Both the position numbers and the translations under genes were made by a program. 64,000 nt of DNA from Methylocystis parvus OBBP (GTDB lineage Bacteria; Pseudomonadota; Alphaproteobacteria; Rhizobiales; Beijerinckiaceae). The stretch is from positions 2,232,001 through 2,296,000 of the forward strand of contig NZ_CP092968.1 of assembly GCF_027571405.1 (NCBI RefSeq), written 5' to 3'. The notes below the pieces were generated by a model that did no database searches, was not told the DNA's origin, and saw only the letters and a program-made list of their open reading frames with translations. Every line of letters begins with the position of its first letter. The stretch's first letter is position 1. This document shows, one piece after another, positions 7,918-20,089 of this stretch.

Positions 7918-8808
7918 ATGCCTCAGATTTTTCGACGGCGAATGGTTGTCATGGGCGTTCTTGCGATGATCGCCAATTACGCCTGTGCAGGCTTCGCGGA
8001 GGAACGGCCGCCGACGAAGCTGATCGTGGGTTTGCTACCCGGGGAGTCAGCGCCGACGGTCATGAGGTTGAACGAGCCGCTTCGCGCCTATCTTCAAGAC
8101 ACGTTGCATATTCCGGTAGAGATCGTCGTCGGAGCCAATTACGCCGCAACGTCCGAAGCCTTGCGCTTTGGCCGCATCGATATCGCCTATCTGGGTCCGG
8201 TAACTTATATTCTGCAATCGAAGCGCGCGCCGCTCGAACCTTTCGCACGACCAAGCCATGCCGGCGTCGGATCAACTTTTCAAGCTTCAATCATCGTTCC
8301 AGCCGGGAGCGCCGCAACCAAATTGAGCGATTTGAGGGGCGGAGAAATCGCCTTTGGCGACCCGGCGTCGACGTCGGGCACCTGGGTTCCGCGTTGGCAA
8401 TTGCTGGCGGAAGGCCTCATATCGGGTCGCGATTATACGATGCAGGTTCTCGGCGCCCATGACGCTGTCGCTCTTGCCGTCGCGAACAGGAAGGTTGCGG
8501 CGGGCGGCATTTCCAAGCCGATCCTCCTCAGACTGCTGAAAGAAGGGAAAATCCCAGCCGACAAGGTCCGTGTGCTGCAAGATTCGCCGCCGATCCCCGA
8601 ATATATGTGGACCTTCCGCGCGGGCCTCGACCCGGCCTTCAAAGCGGAGATAAGGAACGCCTTTTTGAATCTGAAGGATGCGGCGGCGCTTGCGGTCTTC
8701 CGGGCCGAGGCCTTCGTTCCAGCGAAGGATTCAGACGTCGATGACGTTCGCCGCTGGGTCGCCGACATACAAGCCGTTAGTCAGAAAACTGCGTGGGCCC
8801 CAAAATGA
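7918..8808 (+). CDS. PhnD-like periplasmic oxyanion-binding protein (candidate vanadate binder)
   Basis: 296 aa from the ATG at 7918, with AGGAG 8 nt upstream; the earlier in-frame ATG at 7885 overlaps the ATPase gene. A signal peptide covers about residues 1-28 (hydrophobic VVMGVLAMIANYACAG). PhnD-family hallmarks follow: GLLPGESAPTV, RIDIAYLGPVTYILQ, FGDPASTSGTWVP (anion-binding loop) and GAHDAVALAVANRKVAAGG. The protein would deliver its oxyanion to the PhnE-like permease. Its placement in a VnfA-controlled operon argues for vanadate over phosphonate. Confidence 0.88.
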   Translation: MPQIFRRRMVVMGVLAMIANYACAGFAEERPPTKLIVGLLPGESAPTVMRLNEPLRAYLQDTLHIPVEIVVGANYAATSEALRFGRIDIAYLGPVTYILQSKRAPLEPFARPSHAGVGSTFQASIIVPAGSAATKLSDLRGGEIAFGDPASTSGTWVPRWQLLAEGLISGRDYTMQVLGAHDAVALAVANRKVAAGGISKPILLRLLKEGKIPADKVRVLQDSPPIPEYMWTFRAGLDPAFKAEIRNAFLNLKDAAALAVFRAEAFVPAKDSDVDDVRRWVADIQAVSQKTAWAPK

Positions 8809-9623
8809 ACGACATCAACCCAACGCCGGAATTCGACGTCATCGATACGGAATGGCGCCGGCGCGAACATCTCAAATATGCCTTCACCATTGGCGCCGCG
8901 CTGTGTTGTGCGACCGCTTTCAGCTTTGCAGGAGGCTTTGAATTCAGTCGCTATGAAGGCGCGCCTTCCACCGTGTTGAAGCTCGCCGCAGATTCCTGGC
9001 CGCCGGACTTCTCCCGCTGGCGGGAGTGGGGGCGACCCTTGCTCGAAACCCTGGCGACCGGAGTTACTGGAACAGTCCTCGGCGCAGCGCTTGCCCTACC
9101 ATTCGCAGCTCTCGCGGCGCAGAATATCGGCCCGTCTCCTTTCATACGGCAGAGCGTCCGTATTTTTCTCAACGCGATACGGTCTCTGCCGGGGCTGATC
9201 TGGGGTGTGATATTTGTAGCCGCGATTGGTTTTGGGCCTCTGCCGGGCGCATTTGCCTTGGGCGTGCACTCTACCGGAATGCTCGGCAAATTATTCTTCG
9301 AAGCGATGGAACATGTGGATCCATCGCCCGGAGCGGCGCTCAAAGCGCATGGCGCGTCCGAGCTCGCGGTGTTTCGCTTCGCTGTTCTCCCCCAGGCCGT
9401 GCCGCGCCTTGTCGACGCATTAATATATCGTTTTGAGCATAATCTGCGCGCGGCCACAACGCTGGGCGTCATCGGCGCCGGCGGCCTCGGGCTCCAAATT
9501 GTCACGGCGTTTCATTTGTTTGAATACAAGGAGGCGTCCGCCTTGATCATCCTGCTGCTCATCGTCGTGACGGCGGTGAATTTGCTGGGGGCCAGAGTGC
9601 GACGGCGGTTATTGGCTTTATGA
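8805..9623 (+). CDS. PhnE-like ABC permease (candidate vanadate uptake)
   Basis: 272 aa from the ATG that overlaps the PhnD stop (ATGA); a GTG 12 nt earlier is possible. About six hydrophobic segments, and a cytoplasmic coupling loop of the EAA type near EHVDPSPGAALKAHGAS. RSLPGLIWGVIFVAAIGFGPLPG and GAGGLGLQIVTAFHLF resemble PhnE. Inner-membrane component of the importer. One permease gene, presumably acting as a homodimer. Confidence 0.85.
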   Translation: MNDINPTPEFDVIDTEWRRREHLKYAFTIGAALCCATAFSFAGGFEFSRYEGAPSTVLKLAADSWPPDFSRWREWGRPLLETLATGVTGTVLGAALALPFAALAAQNIGPSPFIRQSVRIFLNAIRSLPGLIWGVIFVAAIGFGPLPGAFALGVHSTGMLGKLFFEAMEHVDPSPGAALKAHGASELAVFRFAVLPQAVPRLVDALIYRFEHNLRAATTLGVIGAGGLGLQIVTAFHLFEYKEASALIILLLIVVTAVNLLGARVRRRLLAL

Positions 9624-9677
9624 TCCATCCACTCTGGATCTTTCGCTGAAAGGCCCTCTAACTCTAAAGGAGACGCG

Positions 9678-10091
9678 ATGAAAGTTGCATTCGCCACTCA
9701 GGACCTCGAACGGGTCGACGCCCATTTCGGATGGGCCAAGAACATAGCTTTCTACGAGGTCACAGTCGATTCCTACACTTTCATCGAGTCGATATCCTTC
9801 GGCGGCGACCTTCAAGAAGACGGCGATGAAGACAAGCTGGGGCCGAAGGTCGCCGCGCTTAAGGGCTGTTCGATTCTTTATGTCGCCGCGATCGGCGGTT
9901 CCGGCGCCACGCGCGTCGTTTCGCAGAACATTCATCCGTTGAAGGTTCCCCAACCCGAAAAGATCGGCGATCTACTCGATAATTTGCAAGTCGCAATGCG
10001 GAGCTCGCCGCGGCCGCCATGGCTGCGCAAGGTCCTGTCGAAGACCGGCGAGCGTACGTTCGATTTTGAAGAGGAGACAGAGAATGCCTGA
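9678..10091 (+). CDS. nifX: NifX-family FeV/FeMo-cofactor precursor carrier
   Basis: 137 aa, one NifX/NifB-C domain: [27 protein letters not shown] at the start and [19 protein letters not shown] in the middle. NifX and VnfX bind NifB-co or later precursors during cofactor assembly. AGGAG lies 7 nt upstream. The stop overlaps the next gene. This gene plus the following DUF269 and CCE_0567-type genes is the usual trio found downstream of nifENX; here it trails the importer operon instead. Confidence 0.88.
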   Translation: MKVAFATQDLERVDAHFGWAKNIAFYEVTVDSYTFIESISFGGDLQEDGDEDKLGPKVAALKGCSILYVAAIGGSGATRVVSQNIHPLKVPQPEKIGDLLDNLQVAMRSSPRPPWLRKVLSKTGERTFDFEEETENA

Positions 10092-10551
10092 GGCCGCCGC
10101 CCAGATGGAGCGGAAGCCGGAAGAAAGCCTCTTCATCAAGGAGCTCATCAAGGTCTGGCGCGCTCAGGATACCCATGGCGCCTGGGAGAAAAAGGCCGAC
10201 CTCACCCTTCTCGATCCGTATATTCTCTCCAAGGAGCAGCGCCGCAAGATCCCAATCATCGGCGACCCCGATCCTGAGATCCTGTGGCGGCTTGAACTTT
10301 TCTATAATGCGGTCGGCCTCGCGATCGAGCGCCGTACCGGTTGCATGGTTCAGCCCATGATGAAAATGAACCATGAAGGCTTCGGTCGCATGATCCTTGC
10401 CGCAGGCCGTCTCATTGTCGTCAACAAATATTTGCGCGACGTGCATTGATTCGGATTTGAAAATCTTGAGAAACTTGCGACCGATGGAGAAAAGCTTGTC
10501 GCCGCGGGCGTCGAGATGATTCAAAAATTCCCCGACGTGGCCCGATCTTAA
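10084..10551 (+). pseudogene. NifX-associated protein (DUF269) interrupted by an in-frame TGA
   Basis: The first 121 codons match the NifX-associated DUF269 family ([50 protein letters not shown]). At 10447-10449 the frame reads GTG CAT TGA and then continues without a shift for 33 more codons to a TAA at 10551. The continuation FGFENLEKLATDG / EKLVAAGVEMIQKFPDVA looks like the normal family C-terminus. Total length without the stop would be about 155 aa, the usual family size. A single CGA-to-TGA change would explain it. The truncated 121-aa protein may still be made, with AGGAG upstream of the ATG. The function of the family in cofactor maturation is not established. Confidence 0.8.
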
Positions 10552-10563
10552 TGGAGGCGCGAC

Positions 10564-10764
10564 ATGAGCGACATCGATGAACTTAAGGCCGAAATCAGGA
10601 AGCTCTCGGCCAAAGCCATGAAAATGAAGTTGAACTTGCACGATCTGTCTGAAGAGTTGCCATTGAACTGGACCACAATTATCTCGGTTGCGCAGGAGAC
10701 CTACGACGCCTATGCGGCGCTGGAGGCGGCGCGCAAGAAGCTCAAGGAGCTAGAGGCGGCCTGA
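10564..10764 (+). CDS. CCE_0567-type small nitrogen-fixation protein (DUF683)
   Basis: 66 aa, all helical, with a charged coiled-coil start (DIDELKAEIRKLSAKAMKMK) and a LPLNW turn in the middle. This is the small protein that follows nifX and DUF269 in many nif clusters; a cyanobacterial member (CCE_0567) forms a helical hairpin and binds metal. GGAGG lies 5 nt before the ATG. Last gene of the rightward operon; the next gene converges on it. Confidence 0.85.
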   Translation: MSDIDELKAEIRKLSAKAMKMKLNLHDLSEELPLNWTTIISVAQETYDAYAALEAARKKLKELEAA

Positions 10765-10810
10765 CGGCAAGAGAACTTTCTAGGTTCGGCTCTGAGAAAA
10801 TCAACGGCGC

Positions 10811-11296
10811 TCAATACGCCGTCTGCTCTTGCAAGGGCGTTCCGTTCCGCCGGCTCAAAGCGCGCCGCATCCACAGAGGCTGCGTGCCGGACATCATGTT
10901 CTGCACCTGAGCGATCACATCGTCGATGGCGCGAACGCGTTCGCTCTTGACGGGGAAAACCTTCAGTTCGTTCACCCGAACGGCGGCAAGATCGCTGAGA
11001 CCGAGCGTGAAGAGTATCCCGCATCCGTCCACTGCGGAAACACGCTCAACGAGTGGATCCTTGCCTGTCCCATCGTCGTTTTCCATATCGTCCATGACGC
11101 AGCGCCCGCCATTATTCGCTTTTCCGCCGCCGCTCGCTTTGCCCTTTCCGGCTCTGGAAAAGTGCACGACGTCGACAAATTCGGATTCTTCCGCCGAAAC
11201 GTCATAAAGGACGAATTGCTTCGCCGCCGCGAAATTCGCGTCGAGCTCGACGAGGCTGTTGGTTGTAATTGCGATCCGCAGATGAGGGGCATCCAT
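10811..11296 (-). CDS. NifX/NafY-like cofactor-binding protein in the vnfDGK operon
   Basis: 161 aa. The N-terminus LRIAITTNSLVELDANFAAA and the core DGCGILFTLGLSDLAAVRV are NifX-domain-like. The HFG of other family members is replaced by NFA, so the usual histidine is missing. A low-complexity KGKASGGGKANNGG insert lies mid-protein. In A. vinelandii VnfY and NafY are NifX-family proteins that hold cofactor or apo-dinitrogenase, and its position behind vnfK suggests a similar role. Distinct from the NifX genes at 9678 and 21446. Confidence 0.8.
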   Translation of the reverse strand: MDAPHLRIAITTNSLVELDANFAAAKQFVLYDVSAEESEFVDVVHFSRAGKGKASGGGKANNGGRCVMDDMENDDGTGKDPLVERVSAVDGCGILFTLGLSDLAAVRVNELKVFPVKSERVRAIDDVIAQVQNMMSGTQPLWMRRALSRRNGTPLQEQTAY

Positions 11297-11315
11297 TTTT
11301 AGTCTCCTGTCACGC

Positions 11316-12209
11316 TCACGTCATCGGTTGGCCAACGACAATTTTTTCTCGTGCGAAACGCGTGCGGAATTCCGCCGGAAGAGAGAACGCGTCCGGCGTC
11401 CGCGCTCGCCATTTCGGCAATTCCTCACAATGGAGTTCGCCGTTCTTCAAGACCTCGACGGGGATGATATGAAGCGCGTCGTCCCAAACGAGGTAAAAGT
11501 CGATGGAATATCGCGCTGCGTCCCGGTAGCGCTCGCCGATCTCGAAGATCAGCTTGCCGTCTGAAGCAGCGACCTTCGGATTATCGCAGTCGAAGCGAAA
11601 GTGGCGATTGAAGGCCGGACTTCGCCGGAACTGGTAGAGGATGCGGTCCTCGTCGGAGAATCGCTTTATTTCCGCCACGAGGTCGCAGAAATATTCGCCG
11701 AGAGTCATCTCGATGTAGGCGTCGGGGAAGACGCCATCGCGGTTGACAAGCCAATAGGCCGTCATCGTCTCGAGGAGATCGAGGCCGGAAGCCGTGATTT
11801 CGAGCGAAAGCGCCACCATGTCGATTGCGCCGTTCAGGCAGATAATGCCGTCGCGCATATCGGCGTGGCCATGGGAATGGAATGAGACCTTGCGGACGAT
11901 CCGCAGGATACGATGCAACTCAGCCAGGATCTTCTCGATGCGCGTGCGCTTCGGCAGTTCCTTGCATCGCGCCCAACTTGTCAGGGGCAGGTCCGACGGA
12001 ACGATTTCGGCGAGCGTGGCTTCGAATAGCAGCGCCGCATGCGCGACGGCGGCGATGCGGTCGAACGGGACGTCATCAGTCGCCGGCGTCGGGAGGAAGG
12101 CAAGCGCCTTTCGCTTGGTATAAAGCTCGATCTGCCGATATTCCGGCAACCGCAAATTCCTCGACCATCCGATCGTCGGTTGACTGAGAAGTTTCTGCGT
12201 GAACCCCAA
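11316..12209 (-). CDS. uncharacterised protein downstream of vnfK
   Basis: I do not recognise this family. The preferred start is a TTG at 12209 with GAGGG 7 nt upstream (297 aa). The longer GTG start at 12263 would place the strong hairpin at 12236-12262 inside the coding region. The protein is soluble, with no signal peptide. It has a histidine-rich VSFHSHGHADMRDG stretch, acidic patches, and a C-terminal half rich in aromatic residues (YRDAARYSIDFYLVWDDALHI). HSHGHAD could bind metal. It lies between vnfK and a NifX-like gene on the same strand, so a role in V-dinitrogenase maturation or protection is likely, but no function can be assigned. Confidence 0.75.
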   Translation of the reverse strand: MGFTQKLLSQPTIGWSRNLRLPEYRQIELYTKRKALAFLPTPATDDVPFDRIAAVAHAALLFEATLAEIVPSDLPLTSWARCKELPKRTRIEKILAELHRILRIVRKVSFHSHGHADMRDGIICLNGAIDMVALSLEITASGLDLLETMTAYWLVNRDGVFPDAYIEMTLGEYFCDLVAEIKRFSDEDRILYQFRRSPAFNRHFRFDCDNPKVAASDGKLIFEIGERYRDAARYSIDFYLVWDDALHIIPVEVLKNGELHCEELPKWRARTPDAFSLPAEFRTRFAREKIVVGQPMT

Positions 12210-12235
12210 AGGTAGACCCTCATTGCAATGGAAAA

Positions 12236-12262
12236 TGGGAAGCGGCCCCGGGCCGCCTCCCA
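12236..12262 (-). terminator. hairpin after vnfK
   Basis: TGGGAAGCGGCC, loop CCG, GGCCGCCTCCCA: a 12-bp stem with one G-U pair on the minus-strand RNA, followed by ATTTTCC. It probably reduces read-through from vnfDGK or stabilises that mRNA. Confidence 0.6.
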
Positions 12263-12272
12263 CATCTATTTC

Positions 12273-13676
<1,404 letters not shown>

Positions 13677-13700
13677 CTAAGCGGATAAAGAGGTGAGGAA

Positions 13701-13724
13701 GTCGCCGCCGCTTGCGGCGGCGAC
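13701..13724 (-). other. hairpin between vnfG and vnfK
   Basis: GTCGCCGCCGC, loop of 2 nt, GCGGCGGCGAC: a perfect 11-bp stem with no T-run after it. More likely an mRNA stability or processing element than a terminator. Confidence 0.55.
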
Positions 13725-13729
13725 GCCGC

Positions 13730-15498
<1,769 letters not shown>

Positions 15499-15585
15499 TC
15501 ACGAAAGTGAGCCGAGATGGCGGCGGCGGTCTTGATGGCGGCGTCAGATTGAATGATCGGATCCGACGCCGTTCGACGGGGTTTC

Positions 15586-15600
15586 GCAGAAAGCGTGCCA
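15586..15600 (-). promoter_or_regulatory. sigma-54 promoter of vnfDGK
   Basis: Minus strand TGGCAC, then nine bases ending in CTGC with exact -24/-12 spacing. The start is predicted near 15575, leaving a leader of about 90 nt before vnfD. Confidence 0.78.
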
Positions 15601-15607
15601 GGAAAAT

Positions 15608-15636
15608 CGCGGTATATAGAGATGCTACATAACAAA
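15608..15636. promoter_or_regulatory. possible weak Mo-box upstream of vnfD
   Basis: CGCGGTATATA, 7 nt, TACATAACAAA. The right half resembles the ModE half-site; the left half is degenerate. It starts just upstream of the vnfD -24 element. Much weaker than the site at vnfA. Confidence 0.28.
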
Positions 15637-15805
15637 TTGGCTATGGCACTCTAAGCAGCTGTCTCTACAAGGTAATTGGCGTCATTTGGATGGCGGCGCA
15701 GGCCTTTCCCCTTGCTACAGTCTTCAGATTCGTTCTTCCAACGAGCGTAAACAGCGACGTCCAGAGAACGCGCCGCACAATTACGAACGGCCCTAAGCCT
15801 GGGAT

Positions 15806-15819
15806 GTACGCCAGCGAGC
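15806..15819. promoter_or_regulatory. near-match VnfA box between vnfD and the vnfH operon
   Basis: GTAC-GCCAGC-GAGC: one mismatch from GTAC-N6-GAAC. It lies 44 nt upstream of the rightward -24 element and about 200 nt from the vnfD one. It is the only candidate I found in this divergent control region. Confidence 0.4.
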
Positions 15820-15862
15820 GGCCGAGACCGCCGAAACCGGGCGAATCTACATCGAAATCACT

Positions 15863-15877
15863 TGGCATATCTTATGC
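15863..15877 (+). promoter_or_regulatory. sigma-54 promoter of the NifX-VOC / vnfH operon
   Basis: TGGCAT, then nine bases ending in ATGC with exact -24/-12 spacing. The start is predicted near 15889. This rules out the TTG (15862) and ATG (15874) starts for the next gene and points to the ATG at 15913. Confidence 0.7.
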
Positions 15878-15912
15878 TGAAACGGTTCATCTCTATTTCT
15901 TGGGTGAGCGCG

Positions 15913-17669
<1,757 letters not shown>

Positions 17670-17676
17670 AACCAAA

Positions 17677-17701
17677 GCGGCCCGGATCCTCTCCGGGCCG
17701 C
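17677..17701 (+). other. hairpin downstream of vnfH
   Basis: GCGGCCCGGA, 5-nt loop, TCCGGGCCGC: a perfect 10-bp stem with no T-run. Such elements after nifH stabilise the abundant Fe-protein mRNA and let only part of transcription reach the next gene. Confidence 0.65.
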
Positions 17702-17725
17702 TCTGTAATTGGAAGGAGACGCGAG

Positions 17726-17923
17726 ATGTCCGTTGATTCCGCAGTCGAATATATTCGACGTATGCGTTCCGATGATGACTTTCGCAAAAAGATGAATGAA
17801 ATATCCGACGATGAAGACGCGAGCTGGGCGGCGATTCGCGACGCCGGCTATGATTTCACGATGATCGACTTCAAAAAGGCGCAAGACGTCATCTACGAGG
17901 AGCATGGCGTTACGCCAATGTGA
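17726..17923 (+). CDS. Nif11-family small protein downstream of vnfH
   Basis: 65 aa, Nif11 domain: MSVDSAVEYIRRMRSDDDF, then SDDEDASWAAIRDAGYDFTM. Nif11 proteins were first seen in nif clusters; related sequences serve as leader peptides of ribosomal natural products, but this one has no GG cleavage motif or core peptide. GGAG lies 7 nt upstream. Its paralogue is at 34614-34811 on the other side of the island; both start MSV-(D/E)-SA. Role in nitrogen fixation unknown. Confidence 0.88.
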   Translation: MSVDSAVEYIRRMRSDDDFRKKMNEISDDEDASWAAIRDAGYDFTMIDFKKAQDVIYEEHGVTPM

Positions 17924-17946
17924 TCGGAAGGAATTCACTGAGACGT

Positions 17947-17980
17947 AAAGGGCCGGTCGTAGCGCTACGGCCGGCCCTTT
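17947..17980. terminator. bidirectional terminator
   Basis: AAAGGGCCGG, T, CGTAG, CG, CTACG, G, CCGGCCCTTT: a long hairpin with A-tract and T-tract ends. It separates the Nif11 gene from the converging gene at 17983. Confidence 0.85.
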
Positions 17981-17982
17981 CT

Positions 17983-18321
17983 CTATCGGCGATATCGTAG
18001 GAGAGCCTGACGCTTGTCCTCGAAGAAGGTAGAAATACGCTCCGCCAGCGGCGCGTCGATGGGAATGCCGTATTTTTCCGCAGCCTTCGCAAGCTGCTCT
18101 GCGTCAACGCCCTGCAACGCGCCAAGTCCGGCGTTTGCAAGCGCCAAAACCCGACGCTGGAGCACGTCGTCTTTCACTGTCGCAAGCCACGAATCCCGAA
18201 TTATGCCAGGCGCGTAATTCTGCGGAATCTCGAAAGTCGATCCGGCCGTTCCAATTGCCGCAGCCATCGCGATGTCCGCGAGCAAAAGATTGAACATTTG
18301 ATTGTCGGTCATCTCCGCCAT
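17983..18321 (-). CDS. uncharacterised helical protein divergent from vnfE
   Basis: 112 aa, not recognised. Mostly helical, no signal peptide or membrane span. It begins MAEMTDNQMFNLLLADIAMA and ends in a basic stretch. GAGGAG lies 6 nt before the ATG. A sigma-54-like element at 18425-18439 and the VnfA box at 18514 lie upstream, so it appears to belong to the vnf regulon. It is preserved as an intact frame between two strong signals (terminator behind, divergent promoter ahead). Possibly a maturation or regulatory factor; there is no sequence clue to which. Confidence 0.7.
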   Translation of the reverse strand: MAEMTDNQMFNLLLADIAMAAAIGTAGSTFEIPQNYAPGIIRDSWLATVKDDVLQRRVLALANAGLGALQGVDAEQLAKAAEKYGIPIDAPLAERISTFFEDKRQALLRYRR

Positions 18322-18424
18322 TTGGCGCTCCTCGCTTTCGAGCCTGAAACCATCACAACAGATTAGGATAACGGCACACCGCCATCTCCCGGAAGGAGCC
18401 GCGGAAGAAACCGGATTCGCATCA

Positions 18425-18439
18425 GCAACTTTTGGGCCT
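18425..18439 (-). promoter_or_regulatory. sigma-54-like promoter of the 112-aa gene
   Basis: Minus strand AGGCCC, five bases, TTGC with correct spacing; only the -26 T is missing. It mirrors the vnfE promoter across the shared VnfA box. Confidence 0.45.
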
Positions 18440-18513
18440 GACAGAAAATTTAGGGACGATATCTAGGATCGATCTCGATTTCGTGCTTCTTCCGTCGCTC
18501 CTCATCAAGAGGC

Positions 18514-18527
18514 GTACCTTCAGGTAC
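18514..18527. promoter_or_regulatory. VnfA box upstream of vnfE
   Basis: GTAC-CTTCAG-GTAC, an exact inverted GTAC pair with the 6-nt spacing reported for VnfA. It lies 107 nt upstream of the vnfE -24 element and 75 nt from the divergent one. Confidence 0.72.
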
Positions 18528-18633
18528 TCGCTTTTCGTCGAAAGTTACCGAATTGCACAAGACCTTCATTTCATTTTGAGGGTCAATCACGCTGACCTGC
18601 GCGTTTTGGAGGGATTCCACGCTGCGCGCATTG

Positions 18634-18648
18634 TGGCCCAGAGCTTGC
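18634..18648 (+). promoter_or_regulatory. sigma-54 promoter of the vnfENX-nifB operon
   Basis: TGGCCC, five bases, TTGC with exact spacing. The start is predicted near 18660, 18 nt before the vnfE ATG, which excludes longer upstream starts for vnfE. Confidence 0.75.
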
Positions 18649-18677
18649 GATTGAGGAGGCGACATCGGAGAGCTCCA

Positions 18678-20078
18678 ATGAAGCCCGAAGAAATCCAGGC
18701 TCTGCTCAACGAGCCAGCCTGCGCTCACAACAAGAAATCAAAGTCCGGCTGCGCGAAGCCGGCGCCCGGCGCGACGCAGGGCGGTTGCTGTTTCGATGGC
18801 GCCCGCAATGCGCTGCTTCCAATTTCCGATGTGGCGCACATCGTTCACGGACCAATCGGCTGCGCGGGCTCGTCCTGGGATAATCGCGGCACACGTTCGT
18901 CCGGTCCCGACATCTACCGTATCGGCATGACGACCGATCTGACGGACATGGACGTTATTATGGGGCGCGGCGAGAAGCGTCTGTTTCAATCGATCCGTCA
19001 GGCGGCGGAGACAAAGCGGCCCGCCGCGATCTTCGTCTATAACACCTGTGTTCCCGCCTTGCAGGGCGACGACATCGATGCGGTCGCCAAAGCGGCGTCG
19101 GCGCGCTTTGGAATCCCCGTTGTTCCCGTGGATTGCGCCGGCTTCTACGGGAACAAGAACCTTGGAAACCGCATTGCCGGCGACGCCGCATATAAGCATA
19201 TCATCGGAACGCGTGAGCCGGATCTGGTCGCGACGGAATGCGAAATTCCCGGCGTGAAGCGACACGACATCAATCTGATCGGCGAATGGAATGTCGGCGG
19301 CGAATTCTGGAACGTATCGCCTCTGTTCGACGAGCTCGGCTTGCGCGTCCTTTGCAGCTTTTCCGGCGACAGCCGCTATCGTGAAGTCCAGACCATGCAT
19401 CGCGCGGAAGCGAGCATGGTCGTTTGCTCGAAGGCGATGCTGCATGTCGCACGCAAGCTCGAAAGCGACTATGGCGTTCCGTGGTTCGAGGGAAGCTTCT
19501 ACGGCGTGCAGGATACGTCCGCGGCGCTTCGTGGCTTTGCGAATCTCCTGAAGGATGCGGATCTTTCGACGCGAGTGGAGGCGCTGATCGCGAGAGAAGA
19601 GGCGCGGGTCGAAGCGGCGCTCGTCGCGTTAAGGGAGCGGCTTCGTGGCAAACGCGTGTTGATTTTTACCGGCGGCTATAAATCGTGGTCGGTCGTTTCC
19701 GCGATGCAGGATCTGGGAATGGTCGTCGTCGCCACCGGGACAGAAAAATCGACGGAGGAAGACAAGGCCCGCATCCGTGAGCTCATGGGGCCGGATGCGA
19801 GGATGATCTCCGACAACGACCAGATCGCGCTCATCGACGCCTATCATGAATGCCAGGCGGACATTCTGATCGCGGGCGACCGCTATATCTATCCCACTCT
19901 CAAATCGCGCGTTCCGTTCCTCGATATCGATCATGTTCGGCGAATTGGCTATGCGGGCTATGACGGGCTGATCGAGCTCGCGCGGAATATCGACCACGCG
20001 GTTCATTCGCCGGTTTGGGGCCTTGTTCGTTCACAACCCAGCTGGTCGGCGCACGAAGCCGCGGCGGCGAACGCGTGA
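18678..20078 (+). CDS. vnfE: VnfE, cofactor-assembly scaffold subunit
   Basis: 466 aa. NifE/VnfE family: cysteine-rich N-terminus ([14 protein letters not shown]), [30 protein letters not shown] and [13 protein letters not shown] supply the cluster ligands. With VnfN it forms the scaffold on which NifB-co is matured to FeV-co before transfer to VnfDGK. GGAG lies 7 nt before the ATG. First gene of the operon vnfE-vnfN-vnfX-nfu-nifB-fdx-iscA. NifE and VnfE are hard to tell apart by eye; the vnf label rests on location and on the VnfA box. Confidence 0.9.
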   Translation: MKPEEIQALLNEPACAHNKKSKSGCAKPAPGATQGGCCFDGARNALLPISDVAHIVHGPIGCAGSSWDNRGTRSSGPDIYRIGMTTDLTDMDVIMGRGEKRLFQSIRQAAETKRPAAIFVYNTCVPALQGDDIDAVAKAASARFGIPVVPVDCAGFYGNKNLGNRIAGDAAYKHIIGTREPDLVATECEIPGVKRHDINLIGEWNVGGEFWNVSPLFDELGLRVLCSFSGDSRYREVQTMHRAEASMVVCSKAMLHVARKLESDYGVPWFEGSFYGVQDTSAALRGFANLLKDADLSTRVEALIAREEARVEAALVALRERLRGKRVLIFTGGYKSWSVVSAMQDLGMVVVATGTEKSTEEDKARIRELMGPDARMISDNDQIALIDAYHECQADILIAGDRYIYPTLKSRVPFLDIDHVRRIGYAGYDGLIELARNIDHAVHSPVWGLVRSQPSWSAHEAAAANA

Positions 20079-20089
20079 CGGAAAGCGGA

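Noticed and set aside
7112..9623. Calling the ABC trio a phosphonate importer
   Set aside because: No C-P lyase or phosphonatase genes follow, and the operon carries vnf-type control signals. Phosphonate is kept only as an alternative.
10447..10449. TGA read as selenocysteine in the DUF269 gene
   Set aside because: The family has no selenoprotein members I know of, no Sec or Cys is expected at this position, and no selenocysteine-insertion hairpin is evident. A nonsense mutation is simpler.
15631..15660. A second rightward sigma-54 promoter at TGGCACTCTAAGCAGC
   Set aside because: The GC of the -12 half is at the wrong distance from the GG of the -24 half.
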